Assembly (NCBI RefSeq): GCF_000721175.1
Contig: NZ_JOEZ01000039.1
Span: forward strand, 1-64,000
DNA length: 64,000 bases
Origin: Streptomyces anulatus
GTDB taxonomy: Bacteria > Actinomycetota > Actinomycetes > Streptomycetales > Streptomycetaceae
Direction: 5' to 3'
Shown in pieces: positions 25,893 to 38,189 of this stretch. How positions within the stretch are numbered: position 1 is the stretch's first letter; the number at the start of each line of letters is the position of its first letter. The position numbers were made by a program, and so were the translations under genes. The notes beneath the pieces were generated by a model that saw nothing but the letters and a program-made list of their open reading frames with translations, made no database searches and was not told the origin of the DNA.

Positions 25893-26621
25893 TTGAATAC
25901 GCTTGCGCTCGGACCGAGCTGGCTGGACCCGGACTATCTGCTCAACACGTTCGGACTCCCCGGCCTCCTCCTCATCGTCTTCGCCGAGTCCGGTCTCCTG
26001 ATCGGGTTCTTCCTGCCCGGTGACTCGCTGCTGTTCACCACCGGGCTGCTGGTGACGACGGGACAGCTGAAGTACCCGCTCTGGCTGGTCTGCACGCTGG
26101 TCGCCGTCGCCGCGATCGTCGGCGATCAGGTGGGCTATCTCTTCGGCCGCAAGGTCGGCCCGGCCCTCTTCAAGCGGCCCGACTCCCGCCTCTTCAAGCA
26201 GGAGAACGTGGAGAAGGCCCACGCGTTCTTCGAGAAGCACGGCCCGAAGTCCCTGGTCCTGGCGCGCTTCGTGCCCATCGTGCGCACCTTCACGCCGATC
26301 ATCGCGGGCGTCAGCCGGATGAACTACCGCTCCTTCATCACGTACAACATCGTCGGCGCGATCCTCTGGGGCGTCGGCGTCACCGTGCTCGGCGCGATGC
26401 TCGGCAAGATCGACTTCGTGCACGAGCACATCGAGATGATCCTCATCCTGATCGTGCTCATCTCCGTGGTGCCGATCGTGATCGAGGTGCTGCGGGCCCG
26501 CAGTCAGAACAAGAAGGCCGCCGCGGCCGAGGCACTGGGCGACGGCGACGGCTCCGGCCGCCCCCCGGCGGGCGGCAACGGCCCCTCCTCCGGCCAGCGC
26601 GGCCGCCACGCCAAGCGCTGA
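25893..26621 (+). CDS. DedA-family membrane protein
   Basis: A 242-residue DedA/SNARE-associated protein: GLLIVFAESGLLIGFFLPGDSLLFTTG, then FFEKHGPKSLVLARFVPIVRTFTPIIAG, the family's conserved re-entrant region, followed by two more helices and a basic, Ala/Gly-rich tail. DedA proteins act in lipid (undecaprenyl-phosphate or phospholipid) flipping and membrane homeostasis. No ATG is near the domain; I chose the TTG at 25893 with GGAG upstream. A TTG at 25833 would add 20 residues. Confidence 0.87.
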   Translation: MNTLALGPSWLDPDYLLNTFGLPGLLLIVFAESGLLIGFFLPGDSLLFTTGLLVTTGQLKYPLWLVCTLVAVAAIVGDQVGYLFGRKVGPALFKRPDSRLFKQENVEKAHAFFEKHGPKSLVLARFVPIVRTFTPIIAGVSRMNYRSFITYNIVGAILWGVGVTVLGAMLGKIDFVHEHIEMILILIVLISVVPIVIEVLRARSQNKKAAAAEALGDGDGSGRPPAGGNGPSSGQRGRHAKR

Positions 26622-26635
26622 CCCCGCGTACGTAC

Positions 26636-26684
26636 ACACCGAAGCGCCCCTCCCCCGGACCTGCGGGGAGGGGCGCTTCGGTGT
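26636..26684. terminator. bidirectional terminator
   Basis: A perfect 20-bp stem (ACACCGAAGCGCCCCTCCCC at 26636-26655 with 26665-26684) and a 9-base loop lie between the convergent dedA and exporter genes. Confidence 0.85.
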
Positions 26685-26716
26685 CTACGGCGCGACGTAC
26701 GTGACGCCTCGTCGGC

Positions 26717-28420
26717 TCAGAACCCCCGGGTCCGCTTCGCCGCCCGGCGGCTCGCCCCGCCGACCGCGCCCGGCACCCCCATGAACAGCCGCGAGATCTC
26801 ACTCCCCAGGTTCACCCCGATCGCGATGGCCAGCGCCGTGGCGACCGCCGTCGACAGCGAGGTCAGCCCCCGGGTCACGTCGTTCTGGGCCACGCCCAGC
26901 AGACCGAAGTACGTCGCCGAACCCGGCAGCAGCGGCCCGATCGCCGCCGTGATGTACGGCAGCGAGGAGGTGAACCGGTAGCGCGAGAACAGCTGGCCGA
27001 ACAGGCCCACCAGACCGGCCGCCACCGCCGTCGCCGCGACCGGCGAGATGTCCCCGGTCCGGGCCATCGCCCCGAAGATGATCCAGGCCACGCCGCCGTT
27101 GAGGGTGACCGCCAGCACCGTGGAGCGCTCCTGCTGGAGCAGCACCGCGAAGGCCAGGCTCAGCGTCATCGACACCAGGATCTGGATCACCGGCCGGTCG
27201 TTGGCGATGAACTTGGCCTCGGGATTGAGCTGGGCCCCCAACTGCACGCCCAGGTACAGGATGATCAGCACGCCCGCGACGATCCCGATGAAGAAGTACA
27301 TGACCTCCAGGAGCCGGGCCGATGCGGTGATGTAGTAACCGGTCAGCCCGTCCTGCACCCCCGCCACCAGCGCCCGCCCCGGCAGCAGCGCGAACAGCCC
27401 ACCGGTGATCACCGCGGACGGGCGGATGTCCGTCGAATGCGTCAGCGTCAGCGCGACGCCCATCGCGGCGGGCGGCATCGCGGCCACCGTGAACTGGTAG
27501 AACTCCGGCAGCCCGCGCCCGGCGCACAGCCACGCGAGACGGTCGCCGAGCATCGCGCCCGCCGCCGCCACGATGAACACCAGCACCCCGCCGCCGACCA
27601 GCACCGAGGCCGAACCGGCCAGCAGCCCGGCGGCCGCCGTCAGCACCCAGCCCGGGTACGGGTGGCGATTACGGCGGATCTCCGCGAGCCGCCGGTAGGC
27701 CTCTTCCAGCGAGACCTCGGTGTCCGTGCTCGTGATGTCGTCGACCAGCCGGAACACGGCCGCCAGTCGGGTGTAGTCGGTGCCCCGGCGGCGTACCGTA
27801 CGGCTCGCCGTCACCGGGTCGTCGACCAGCGACGGCTGGTGCGAGATGGACAGCAGTGTGAACGTGACCGTCGGCTCACTGCGGTCGAGACCGTACGAGC
27901 GGGTCACCGCGAACATCGCCGCCTCGACGTCCTCGGCGCCCTCACCACCCGCCAGCAGCAGCTCCCCGATACGCAGCGTCAGGTCGAGCACGCGCGGCAC
28001 CGCGGGGCCCGTCTCGTCGTCGGTGCGCTGGATGGACTCCGCGGCCGGACGCTCGGTCACCGGCATCCGCAGCATCGTGCGCATCCGGTCCTGCCAGGGA
28101 GCCTCCTTGGTCAGCCTGACCATCGGAATGCCCTGCGCCGGGGTGAACGCGGGCGGCGACTGCTGCGCCTTGTACGTGCTCGGCGGCGTGAAAGCGGAAC
28201 TCAGCGTGTCGGAGTTCGTACCGCCTCCGGAACCGCCGCCCGACGCGGCCGGACCGCTCGGTTCCTGGTGCACCCCCGTCGGCAGCGCGAACTCCGACGT
28301 CGGATGGTCCTCCTCGGGCGGCGACGCCGGCTGACTCGTCCCCGTGGGCGGAGCGAAAGCGCTCCGCGCCTCGTCGGACTGGGGCTTCTGGTCCTCAGGA
28401 CCGCCCGATTCCGCCACCAC
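26717..28420 (-). CDS. threonine/serine exporter family protein (ThrE type)
   Basis: A 567-residue membrane protein. The first 130 residues are disordered and Pro/Ser/Gly-rich. Then comes the ThrE domain (LDLTLRIGELLLAGGEGAEDVEAAMFAVTRSYGL) with five helices, and the second ThrE_2 block with five more, ten in all. Actinobacterial ThrE exports threonine and serine by proton exchange. The start is a GTG pair (28420 or 28417) with AGGAGG upstream. It is a single full-length fusion of domains that other bacteria split in two genes. Confidence 0.9.
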   Translation of the reverse strand: MVAESGGPEDQKPQSDEARSAFAPPTGTSQPASPPEEDHPTSEFALPTGVHQEPSGPAASGGGSGGGTNSDTLSSAFTPPSTYKAQQSPPAFTPAQGIPMVRLTKEAPWQDRMRTMLRMPVTERPAAESIQRTDDETGPAVPRVLDLTLRIGELLLAGGEGAEDVEAAMFAVTRSYGLDRSEPTVTFTLLSISHQPSLVDDPVTASRTVRRRGTDYTRLAAVFRLVDDITSTDTEVSLEEAYRRLAEIRRNRHPYPGWVLTAAAGLLAGSASVLVGGGVLVFIVAAAGAMLGDRLAWLCAGRGLPEFYQFTVAAMPPAAMGVALTLTHSTDIRPSAVITGGLFALLPGRALVAGVQDGLTGYYITASARLLEVMYFFIGIVAGVLIILYLGVQLGAQLNPEAKFIANDRPVIQILVSMTLSLAFAVLLQQERSTVLAVTLNGGVAWIIFGAMARTGDISPVAATAVAAGLVGLFGQLFSRYRFTSSLPYITAAIGPLLPGSATYFGLLGVAQNDVTRGLTSLSTAVATALAIAIGVNLGSEISRLFMGVPGAVGGASRRAAKRTRGF

Positions 28421-28529
28421 TCGACCTCGTTCCTCCTCGACCGCACATCAACGGGGTGTCTCCCACCGCACGTCTGCCCAGTATGGACACCGGCATGGGC
28501 CCCGCACGCGCAGAGGTGCGGACAGCGAA

Positions 28530-28562
28530 ACGGGCGGCACACCCGTGAGGTGCACCGCCCGT
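28530..28562 (-). terminator. terminator of ppa
   Basis: ACGGGCGG...CCGCCCGT form an 8-bp outer stem with partial inner pairing; on the minus strand it is followed by a short T-run. It lies about 45 bases after the ppa stop. Confidence 0.6.
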
Positions 28563-28607
28563 TCCGGGACGGCCGTCCGGCTCACAAACGGAACCGGAAG
28601 AGGGACG

Positions 28608-29102
28608 TCAGTGCGCGCCGCCCTGCGCCTCGAGGCGCTTGTACGAGGCCTCGATCTCGGCCTCCGCCTCGGTACGGCCGACCCAGTCGGCGCCCTCGAC
28701 GGACTTGCCCGGCTCCAGGTCCTTGTAGACCTCGAAGAAGTGCTGGATCTCCAGGCGGTCGAACTCCGAGACGTGGTGGATGTCACGCAGGTGCTCCACC
28801 CGCGGGTCGGACGCCGGGACGCAGAGCAGCTTGTCGTCGCCGCCCGCCTCGTCGGTCATCCGGAACATGCCGATGGCACGGCACTTGATGAGGCAACCGG
28901 GGAAGGTCGGCTCGTCCAGAATGACCAGGGCGTCCAGCGGGTCGCCGTCCTCGCCGAGGGTGTTCTCGACGAAGCCGTAGTCGGCCGGGTAGCTGGTCGA
29001 GGTGAAGAGTCGACGGTCCAGGCGGATCCGACCGGTCTCGTGGTCCACCTCGTACTTGTTCCGCGAACCCTTCGGGATCTCGATGGTGACGTCGAACTCC
29101 AC
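28608..29102 (-). CDS. ppa: inorganic pyrophosphatase
   Basis: A 164-residue soluble family I pyrophosphatase: [39 protein letters not shown] with the Asp metal ligands, and CRAIGMFRM. It hydrolyses PPi from biosynthesis. The GTG at 29102 is preceded by GGAGGAG at six bases, and the protein then starts as VEFDVTIE, as in other Streptomyces; the ATG at 29117 overlaps the ribosome site and is unlikely. It is divergent from the carboxypeptidase gene. Confidence 0.96.
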   Translation of the reverse strand: MEFDVTIEIPKGSRNKYEVDHETGRIRLDRRLFTSTSYPADYGFVENTLGEDGDPLDALVILDEPTFPGCLIKCRAIGMFRMTDEAGGDDKLLCVPASDPRVEHLRDIHHVSEFDRLEIQHFFEVYKDLEPGKSVEGADWVGRTEAEAEIEASYKRLEAQGGAH

Positions 29103-29188
29103 GGGTGGCTCCTCCATGATCAACACATACGACTGGTGATTAAGTGTCCCCCACGCAGAAGAGTGCTCGCGAAAGGGGCTGGTCAACG

Positions 29189-30664
29189 GTGGCCGAGCCG
29201 GTGGAAAGACCGTCGATGCGTCCGTCGGACCCAGGGGGCAGGCTGAAGGTCCTGAAGAACAGACACAACGGGTCGTACACCTGGCAGGTCATCGCAGGCT
29301 CCGCCACGCTCGGCCTGGTCGTCGCCGCCGGCGCCGTCCTCGCCGCCGGCCCCTGGGACAACGGTCAGCGTAAGGCCGAGCGGGCACTCGCAGTCACCTC
29401 GGACCGCACAGGTGGCACACATCACGGCCGCCCGACGCCTGAGGGCCCCCGCCCGGCCCCCAGCGCCCCGTCGGTCCTGCCCGCCCTCGGCACCACCACC
29501 CACGACGCCCCCCAGGACCGCGCCGCACTCCGCGACACCCTCGCCCCGCTCATCGGCGTGCCCGCACTCGGCACCGAGGTCGCCGCGTCCGTCATCGACA
29601 CCGCCACCGGCAAGCAGCTGTACGGACGCGGCGACACCACCCCGATGACACCGGCCTCCACCATCAAGATCGCCACCACCACCGCCGCACTCTCCGTCCT
29701 GGGCCCCGACCACCGCATCGCCACCACCGCCGCGCTCTCCCCCGACTCCCGCACCCTCACCCTCGTCGGCGGCGGCGACCCCACGCTCAGCGCGGCGGCC
29801 CTGCGCTCGATGGCCGCCGAGGCCGCCGAGGCCCTGCGGGAGGAGGACAGGACGTCCGTACGGCTCGCGTACGACACCTCCCGCTACACCGGCCCCGTGC
29901 TCCACCCGATCAGCCCCAACGAGAACATCGCGCCCGTCACCGCGCTGATGGTCGACGAGGGCCGGCTCGACGACACGGACCGCGGCCCCGCCAAGCGCAC
30001 CGACGACCCCGCGGGCGACGCCGCCCGCGCCTTCGCCGCCCAGCTGAGGAAGGCCGGCGTCAAGGTCACCGGCGAGCCCCGCGAGGCCCGCGCGGGCGAG
30101 AAGGCCCGCACCGTCGCCACCCACCGCTCCGCCCCGCTCTCCGCCCTCGTCGAACGCACCCTCACCAACAGCGACAACGACATCGCCGAGGCCCTCGCCC
30201 GGCAGACCGCCATCGCCAAGGGCGAGAGCGCCGACTTCGCCGGAGCCCGCCGCGCCGTCACCAACGAACTGAGGAAGCTCGAGATCCCGGTGGCCGGGGC
30301 CCACCTCGCCGACGGCAGCGGCCTGGACCGGGAGGACCGGGTCACCCCCGCACTCCTCACCGCACTCCTCGCCCGCGCCGCCGACCCCGACCGCCCCGGA
30401 CTGCGCACCGTCCTCACCGGCCTCCCGATCGCCGGCTTCAGCGGCACCCTCGACGGCCGCTACGAGGAAGGCTCCGAAGGCACCGGCCTGATCCGCGCCA
30501 AGACCGGCACCCTGCGCGGCGTCAACTCCCTGGCCGGAACCGTCGTCGATCCACAGGGCCGCCTGCTCGCCTTCGCCTTCCTCGCCTCCGGCAGCCTCTC
30601 CGCGACCGAGGCCGAACCCGCCCTCGACGCCCTGGCCACCGCACTCGCCGGAACCGGCGGCTGA
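29189..30664 (+). CDS. dacB: D-alanyl-D-alanine carboxypeptidase/endopeptidase (PBP4/DacB type)
   Basis: A 491-residue class C penicillin-binding protein (peptidase S13) with an N-terminal membrane anchor (about 25-50: [21 protein letters not shown]). The active-site motifs are STIK ([11 protein letters not shown]), SDN ([11 protein letters not shown]) and KTG ([10 protein letters not shown]). It trims peptidoglycan stem peptides outside the cell. I chose the GTG at 29189 with GAAAGGGGC upstream; a GTG at 29144 would add 15 residues but has no ribosome site. Confidence 0.92.
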   Translation: MAEPVERPSMRPSDPGGRLKVLKNRHNGSYTWQVIAGSATLGLVVAAGAVLAAGPWDNGQRKAERALAVTSDRTGGTHHGRPTPEGPRPAPSAPSVLPALGTTTHDAPQDRAALRDTLAPLIGVPALGTEVAASVIDTATGKQLYGRGDTTPMTPASTIKIATTTAALSVLGPDHRIATTAALSPDSRTLTLVGGGDPTLSAAALRSMAAEAAEALREEDRTSVRLAYDTSRYTGPVLHPISPNENIAPVTALMVDEGRLDDTDRGPAKRTDDPAGDAARAFAAQLRKAGVKVTGEPREARAGEKARTVATHRSAPLSALVERTLTNSDNDIAEALARQTAIAKGESADFAGARRAVTNELRKLEIPVAGAHLADGSGLDREDRVTPALLTALLARAADPDRPGLRTVLTGLPIAGFSGTLDGRYEEGSEGTGLIRAKTGTLRGVNSLAGTVVDPQGRLLAFAFLASGSLSATEAEPALDALATALAGTGG

Positions 30665-30732
30665 AGGGGCGTGCACCCGAAGAGCGGCCCAACACCCCAC
30701 CACCGGGCGACGGGCTCACGTACGGTTGACGC

Positions 30733-31869
30733 ATGACGAGCATCGGTGGTGCCGAGATGGTCGACTGGAATCTCGCGGTGGCGACCGCGACCCGGCTCGT
30801 ACGGCCCGGGCCCGACATCAGCCGCGAGGAGGCCCGCGCCGTCGTCGCGGAGCTCCGGCGGCACGCCAAGGCCTCGGAGGAACACGTCCGGCTCTTCACC
30901 CGGATGATCCCCGAGGGGACCGAACCCGAGGACACCCCCGTCCTCGTCGTCGACCGGGCCGGCTGGATCAGGGCCAACGTCGCCGGCTTCCGCGAACTGC
31001 TGCGCCCCCTGCTCGCCAAGATGGAGAGCCGTCGCTCCGGCGGACCCGGCGGCGCCGTCCTCGGCGCGGTCGGCGGCAAGGTCACCGGTGTCGAGCTGGG
31101 CATGCTGCTCTCGTTCCTCGCCTCCCGGGTGCTCGGCCAGTACGAGACCTTCGCCCCGGCCACCCGCGACCTGCCCGCCTCCGCGAACGGCGGCGGCCGA
31201 CTGCTCCTCGTCGCCCCGAACATCGTCCACGTCGAACGCGAGCTGGACGTCGACCCGCACGACTTCCGGCTCTGGGTCGCCCTCCACGAGGAGACCCACC
31301 GCACCCAGTTCACCGGCGTGCCCTGGCTCCGCGACCACCTCCAGGGCGAGATCCAGACCTTCCTCGAAGAGACCGACGTCGACCCGATGACCTTCCTGGA
31401 GCGGCTCCGCGAGGCCGCCCAGTCCCTGTCCGGCGCCGGACGCCCCGAGGGCGAACAGGGCGAGGACGGTGGCCGCGGCCTCGTCGACATCATCCAGACC
31501 CCCGCCCAGCGCGAGGTGCTCGGCCGCCTCACCGCCGTCATGTCCCTCCTGGAGGGCCACGCCGACTTCGTGATGGACGGCGTGGGCCCCGAGGTCGTCG
31601 GCTCCGTCGCCGAGATCCGGGAGAAGTTCCAGCAGCGCCGGGCCCAGGGCGCCGGCCGCCTCGACCAGGCCCTGCGCAAGCTCCTCGGCCTGGACGCCAA
31701 GCTCCGGCAGTACAAGGACGGTGAGAAGTTCGTACGGTCGGTCGTCGAAGAGGTCGGCATGGACGGCTTCAACCGCGTCTGGACCTCACCGAACACCCTC
31801 CCGACCAAGGCCGAGATCGCCAAGCCCGCCGACTGGGTCGCGCGGGTGCACCGTAAGGCCGACTCCTGA
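30733..31869 (+). CDS. zinc-dependent metalloprotease (DUF2342, zincin_2)
   Basis: A 378-residue protein of the actinobacterial DUF2342 family, often labelled coenzyme F420 biosynthesis-associated. The zinc site is LHEETHRTQF (HExxH) near residue 190, with downstream EGHADFVMD giving a third ligand. N-terminal VDWNLAVATATRLVRPGP is typical. The natural substrate is unknown. It lies between dacB and tilS on the same strand. Confidence 0.9.
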   Translation: MTSIGGAEMVDWNLAVATATRLVRPGPDISREEARAVVAELRRHAKASEEHVRLFTRMIPEGTEPEDTPVLVVDRAGWIRANVAGFRELLRPLLAKMESRRSGGPGGAVLGAVGGKVTGVELGMLLSFLASRVLGQYETFAPATRDLPASANGGGRLLLVAPNIVHVERELDVDPHDFRLWVALHEETHRTQFTGVPWLRDHLQGEIQTFLEETDVDPMTFLERLREAAQSLSGAGRPEGEQGEDGGRGLVDIIQTPAQREVLGRLTAVMSLLEGHADFVMDGVGPEVVGSVAEIREKFQQRRAQGAGRLDQALRKLLGLDAKLRQYKDGEKFVRSVVEEVGMDGFNRVWTSPNTLPTKAEIAKPADWVARVHRKADS

Positions 31870-32055
31870 CCGTCAGGCCGGCTGCGGACCCGAATTGGCC
31901 CTTCAATCACCCATCCGAGGGACCATAGGGGCATGGGAAGGCGTGCAATGCTCGATGAACAGCTTGCCTCTGTCACCATCGACGCACTCTGAGTGACGGG
32001 ACTCACGCGTTCCGGCGCTCGACGCTCCTCCCGAACTCCACGAAGGGCACCGGAC

Positions 32056-33168
32056 ATGGGTCCCCATCCTGCGGTCGCGGCGATACGCCTGGCGGTCCGC
32101 CGCGTACTCCACGACGTACTCACCGAATTCCACCGGCACGCCGACCACGACCGGTCCGCCGAAGCGGCCAGGCGCCCCGCGCACGCCGCCCGCTCCCGCT
32201 ACGCCGAGGCCGGCGCCGCGGGCAGCCCCCGCACAGCGCTCCCCGAACGGCCCGACACCCCGCTCGTGCTCGTCGCCTGCTCCGGCGGCGCCGACTCCAT
32301 GGCGCTCGCCTCCGCGCTCGCGTTCGAGGCCCGCAAACTCGCCGTCCGGGCCGGCGGCATCACCGTCGACCACAACCTCCAGCCGGGATCCGCACTCCGC
32401 GCCGCCGAGGTCGTCACCCGGCTCACCGCCATGGACCTCGACCCCGTCGAGGCCGTCGCCGTGCACGTCGGACGCGAGGGCGGCCCCGAAGCCGCCGCCC
32501 GCGACGCCCGCTACGCCGCGCTGGACGCCGCCGCCGAACGCCACGGCGCCGCCGCCGTCCTGCTCGGCCACACCCGCGACGACCAGGCCGAGACCGTCCT
32601 CCTCGGCCTCGCCCGCGGCTCCGGCATCCGCTCGCTCTCCGGCATGGCCGCCGCCTCCGGACCGGCCGGCCGCTACCGCCGCCCCTTCCTCCAGCTCGAC
32701 CGGCAGACCGCCCGCAAGGCCTGCCTGGTCCAGTCCCTGCCCGTCTGGGACGACCCGCACAACATCGACCCCGCCTACACCCGCTCCCGGCTCCGCCACG
32801 AAGGCCTGCCCGCCCTGGAGAAGGCGCTCGGCAAAGGCGTCGTCGAAGCCCTCGCCCGCACCGCCCGGCTCTCCCGCGACGACGCCGACGCCCTGGACAC
32901 CTGGGCCGCCGAGGCCGAGCTGTCCGTACGCGACGACAGCGGCCGCCTGGAGTGCGCCAAGCTCAACGTCCTGCCGCCCGCGGTACGCCGCCGGGTGCTG
33001 CGCCGCGCACTGATCGAGGCCGGGGCCCCCGCCGGCTCCCTCTTCGCCCGGCACCTCGAAGAAGTCGACCGCCTGATCACCGGCTGGCGCGGCCAGCGGG
33101 CCATCAACCTGCCCGGCCGCGTCGAGGCGATGCGGCAGGGTGGCAGACTGGTCATTCGGCAGAGCTGA
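32056..33168 (+). CDS. tilS: tRNA(Ile)-lysidine synthase
   Basis: A 370-residue N-type ATP pyrophosphatase: the PP-loop is [15 protein letters not shown] near residue 80 and [20 protein letters not shown] follows. TilS turns the wobble C of tRNA-Ile(CAU) to lysidine so it reads AUA, an essential step. The ATG at 32056 has AAGGG eight bases upstream. The C-terminal domain is shorter than in E. coli, as in other actinobacteria. It precedes hpt and ftsH, a widespread order. Confidence 0.95.
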   Translation: MGPHPAVAAIRLAVRRVLHDVLTEFHRHADHDRSAEAARRPAHAARSRYAEAGAAGSPRTALPERPDTPLVLVACSGGADSMALASALAFEARKLAVRAGGITVDHNLQPGSALRAAEVVTRLTAMDLDPVEAVAVHVGREGGPEAAARDARYAALDAAAERHGAAAVLLGHTRDDQAETVLLGLARGSGIRSLSGMAAASGPAGRYRRPFLQLDRQTARKACLVQSLPVWDDPHNIDPAYTRSRLRHEGLPALEKALGKGVVEALARTARLSRDDADALDTWAAEAELSVRDDSGRLECAKLNVLPPAVRRRVLRRALIEAGAPAGSLFARHLEEVDRLITGWRGQRAINLPGRVEAMRQGGRLVIRQS

Positions 33169-33251
33169 CGCGCGAGCGGCTGAAGTGCAGGCGAACAGCC
33201 GGCCCGGCCCGGGGCGCTTTCCCGGGCCGGCAGGCAGAGAAAGAGACGTGG

Positions 33252-33806
33252 GTGAACGAGAAGGACATGGGTACCGACCTTCAGTCGGTGCTCCTCACCA
33301 AGGAAGAGATCGACGCGAAGCTCGTCGAGCTGGCCGCGAAGATCGACGCGGAGTACGCGGGCAAGGACCTGCTCCTCGTCGGCGTCCTCAAGGGCGCGGT
33401 GATGGTCATGGCGGACCTGGCCCGCGCGCTGTCCACCCCCGTCACGATGGACTGGATGGCCGTCTCCTCATACGGAGCGGGCACCCAGTCCTCCGGCGTC
33501 GTGCGGATCCTCAAGGACCTCGACACCGACATCAAGGGCAAGCACGTCCTGATCGTCGAGGACATCATCGACTCCGGGCTGACGCTGTCCTGGCTGCTGT
33601 CCAACCTGGGCTCCCGGGAGCCGGCCTCGCTCGAGGTCTGCACCCTGCTGCGCAAGCCGGATGCCGCAAAGGTCGCGATCGACGTCAAATGGATCGGTTT
33701 CGACATCCCCAACGAGTTCGTCGTCGGCTACGGGCTGGACTACGCGGAGAAGTACCGCAACCTGCCCTTCGTCGGCACGCTAGCCCCGCACGTCTACGGC
33801 GGCTGA
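33252..33806 (+). CDS. hpt: hypoxanthine phosphoribosyltransferase
   Basis: A 184-residue type I phosphoribosyltransferase. The PRPP motif is [33 protein letters not shown] and [22 protein letters not shown] are family hallmarks. It salvages hypoxanthine and guanine to IMP and GMP. Start GTG at 33252; the ATG at 33267 is a weaker option. The order tilS-hpt-ftsH is conserved widely. Confidence 0.95.
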   Translation: MNEKDMGTDLQSVLLTKEEIDAKLVELAAKIDAEYAGKDLLLVGVLKGAVMVMADLARALSTPVTMDWMAVSSYGAGTQSSGVVRILKDLDTDIKGKHVLIVEDIIDSGLTLSWLLSNLGSREPASLEVCTLLRKPDAAKVAIDVKWIGFDIPNEFVVGYGLDYAEKYRNLPFVGTLAPHVYGG

Positions 33807-33988
33807 CCCCGGCCGACCCGCTGGGGAACCCTCACTGCCCTCGGGCCGTTGGAGCTTCGAAAGCAGGTTTCTCCGCCGTACCCCGCAGTCGCGGGTGACG
33901 ATGCTGGGGTACCGTCCGAAGAACAGTCTTTTCAAACAGCAGCATTTACCTACGGGCAGGAGGGACGGGGCGTCTTCGCTCCGTATGG

Positions 33989-36046
<2,058 letters not shown>

Positions 36047-36047
36047 G

Positions 36048-36082
36048 GCGTGTTCCGATGAGACCCCCGTCACGGGGGCCGA
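36048..36082. repeat. short dispersed repeat after ftsH
   Basis: GGGCGTGTTCCGATGAG resembles the GGGCGTGTTTCGAAAGT head of the elements at 22915 and 40103, and is followed by a small hairpin (GACCCCCGT / ACGGGGGCC). It directly follows the ftsH stop. Confidence 0.4.
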
Positions 36083-36100
36083 CCCGGTCCCGGAATGGAT

Positions 36101-36141
36101 GCCGCGCCCCCCAGGTTTTAGCCTGTGGGGGCGCGGCTTTT
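36101..36141 (+). terminator. rho-independent terminator of ftsH
   Basis: GCCGCGCCCCCCAGG, loop, CCTGTGGGGGCGCGGC, then TTTT: a textbook hairpin plus T-run about 55 bases after the ftsH stop. Confidence 0.9.
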
Positions 36142-36205
36142 CGGTATGCCTGCGAGGTCTGAGCGCGAACCCGCGCACGGGACAGCACAGAGGAACGAGG
36201 CACAG

Positions 36206-36811
36206 ATGACCGACCCGGTGACGCTGGACGGCCAGGGTTCGATCGGCGAATTCGACGAGAAGCGGGCCGAGGCGGCCGTACGCGAACTGCTGATCGCCGT
36301 CGGGGAGGACCCGGACCGCGAGGGCCTGCGGGAGACGCCCGGGCGGGTGGCACGGGCGTACAAGGAGATATTCGCGGGCCTGTACCAGCAGCCCGAGGAC
36401 GTCCTGACGACCACGTTCGACCTGGGCCACGACGAGATGGTGCTGGTCAAGGACATTGAGGTGTTCAGTACATGTGAACATCACCTGGTGCCGTTCAGGG
36501 GCGTCGCCCACGTCGGCTACATTCCGGCCTCCACCGGCAAGATCACCGGCCTGTCCAAGCTGGCCCGGCTCGTGGACGTCTATGCCCGGCGTCCGCAGGT
36601 ACAGGAGCGGCTGACGACCCAGATCGCCGAGTCCCTCATGTCGATCCTGGAGCCGCGCGGAGTCGTCGTCGTCGTCGAGTGCGAGCACATGTGCATGTCG
36701 ATGCGCGGGATCCGCAAGCCGGGCGCGAAGACCCTGACCTCCGCGGTGCGCGGCCAGCTCCGCGACCCCGCCACCCGCGCCGAGGCGATGAGCCTCATCA
36801 TGGCGCGCTGA
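36206..36811 (+). CDS. folE: GTP cyclohydrolase I
   Basis: A 201-residue type I cyclohydrolase that makes dihydroneopterin triphosphate, the first step of folate synthesis. Zinc and active-site residues are in [11 protein letters not shown] and [33 protein letters not shown] is the conserved helix. The ATG at 36206 follows ACGAGG. It is separated from the minus-strand fol genes by a repeat-bearing gap. Confidence 0.96.
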   Translation: MTDPVTLDGQGSIGEFDEKRAEAAVRELLIAVGEDPDREGLRETPGRVARAYKEIFAGLYQQPEDVLTTTFDLGHDEMVLVKDIEVFSTCEHHLVPFRGVAHVGYIPASTGKITGLSKLARLVDVYARRPQVQERLTTQIAESLMSILEPRGVVVVVECEHMCMSMRGIRKPGAKTLTSAVRGQLRDPATRAEAMSLIMAR

Positions 36812-36850
36812 CGCCCCGAGACGCGCGCTACGGGGGCGGCGACCGCTCTG

Positions 36851-36955
36851 AGAGCCTGTCGGGTGACCTCTGACCGGGCGGCCACGCCCTGGCACGCACG
36901 CTTCCGGGCGTTGCCGAGATGCCCTGGTAGCTCCGCTACGAGGACCTCTCGGCGC
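36851..36955. repeat. dispersed repeat-like region between folE and DUF3180
   Basis: The 15-base string CCTGGCACGCACGCT at 36889-36903 also occurs, reverse-complemented, in the loop of the hairpin element at 22915-22989, and a variant lies in the 40103 element. The rest (GAGCCTGTCGGGTGACC.., TAGCTCCGCTA) looks like intergenic repeat DNA rather than a gene. Confidence 0.45.
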
Positions 36956-37014
36956 CTGGGAACCGTACGCACCGTACCGCGTCCGTTTTCCGGTCGAAGG
37001 CCACCCGGCACGCT

Positions 37015-37503
37015 CTACGCGGCCGCCGCCCCCGTGCCGTCGTGGTCGTTGCCGTCCTCGGGGAGGCGGCAGACGCGCTCCAGGAAGAGGGCGGCCGCGA
37101 TGACCGCGATGCCGGCGACCACCGCCGCGCCCGCGTAGATGGCCTGGTCGCGGCGGGGCGGGATGTCGAGGTAGCTCAGGAGGAAGACGCCGGTGCCGCC
37201 GTACATTCCGGCGACCAGGGCGGCCACCAGGGCGCTCGCCTGGCCGAAGACGACCGCGCGGGCTGCGAACAGGGGCTCCACGCCCTTGGCGCCGGGGCGG
37301 CGTTCGCGCTGGGCGCGGAGGCGGGCACGGGTGGAGAGGGCGGTCGCCAGGAGGATCGCCGCGATCGCGGCGAGCACGATCGACGCGGCCAGCGGGACGC
37401 TCGGCAGGGTGCCGAGGGAGTCCCAGAGGCGGGCTCCGCCCCAGGAGAGGACGCCGGCGGCGGCGAAGAGGCCCGCCAGTACCCCGAGCCGTAGTTGCTT
37501 CAC
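37015..37503 (-). CDS. DUF3180 membrane protein
   Basis: A 162-residue protein with four predicted helices (about 7-30, 40-58, 85-110, 120-145), the DUF3180 layout. In actinobacteria this gene is regularly last in the folB-folK operon, as here (74 bases after folK). The role is unknown. The start is GTG at 37503. Confidence 0.88.
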   Translation of the reverse strand: MKQLRLGVLAGLFAAAGVLSWGGARLWDSLGTLPSVPLAASIVLAAIAAILLATALSTRARLRAQRERRPGAKGVEPLFAARAVVFGQASALVAALVAGMYGGTGVFLLSYLDIPPRRDQAIYAGAAVVAGIAVIAAALFLERVCRLPEDGNDHDGTGAAAA

Positions 37504-37577
37504 CGAGTGAGCCGCCCTTCGCGCCGCCTGTGCCCGGTCCGGCCGTGTGCCGGACCGCCGTCCGTCGAGCCTAACGA

Positions 37578-38189
37578 TTACTCAGGCAGGCGCAGTTCCA
37601 GGTCGGCGCGGGGCAGCACGCTCTCGCGGCCGACCTCGGCGAGGAGCTGGGCCACCGGCCCGGCGCCGGGCAGCTGGGCCTCGGGGTCCACGTCGTGCCA
37701 GGGGGCGAGGACGAAGGCCCGCTCGTGGGCGCGCGGGTGGGGGAGCGTGAGCACCGGGTCGTCGGAGATGACGTCGGCGTACGCCACGATGTCGACGTCG
37801 ATGGTGCGCGGGCCCCAGCGCTCCTCGCGGACCCGGTCGAAGGCCTCCTCGACGGCCTGACCGCGCTCCAGCAGGGAGGCGGGGGGCAGCGTCGTCTTCA
37901 CGAGGATGACCGCGTTGAAGTACGAGGGCTGGGAGTTCGCCTCGACGCCCCAGGGCTCCGTCTCGTACACCGGGGAGACGGCCTTGACCCGGAGGCCCGG
38001 GGTGTCCTCCAGGGCGTCGACGGCCCCCTGGAGGGTCTCCAGGCGGTTGCCCAGGTTGGAGCCGAGGGAGATCACGGCCATCTTGGGGTTGGAGAGCGTG
38101 ACGTCCGCGGCGTCCACCTGCCGGACGACGGCGGTCGGGACCGGCTGTACCGTCGGGTCGCTCTGCCCTTCGGTGGAAAATGCAGTCAT
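37578..38189 (-). CDS. folK: 6-hydroxymethyl-dihydropterin pyrophosphokinase
   Basis: A 203-residue HPPK with an N-terminal extension of about 40 residues before ISLGSNLGNR. The catalytic motifs PVYETEPWGV, RWGPRTIDVDIV and LPHPRAHERAFVLAPW are intact. It transfers pyrophosphate from ATP to hydroxymethyl-dihydropterin, just before FolP. Its ATG overlaps the folB stop as ATGA. Confidence 0.96.
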   Translation of the reverse strand: MTAFSTEGQSDPTVQPVPTAVVRQVDAADVTLSNPKMAVISLGSNLGNRLETLQGAVDALEDTPGLRVKAVSPVYETEPWGVEANSQPSYFNAVILVKTTLPPASLLERGQAVEEAFDRVREERWGPRTIDVDIVAYADVISDDPVLTLPHPRAHERAFVLAPWHDVDPEAQLPGAGPVAQLLAEVGRESVLPRADLELRLPE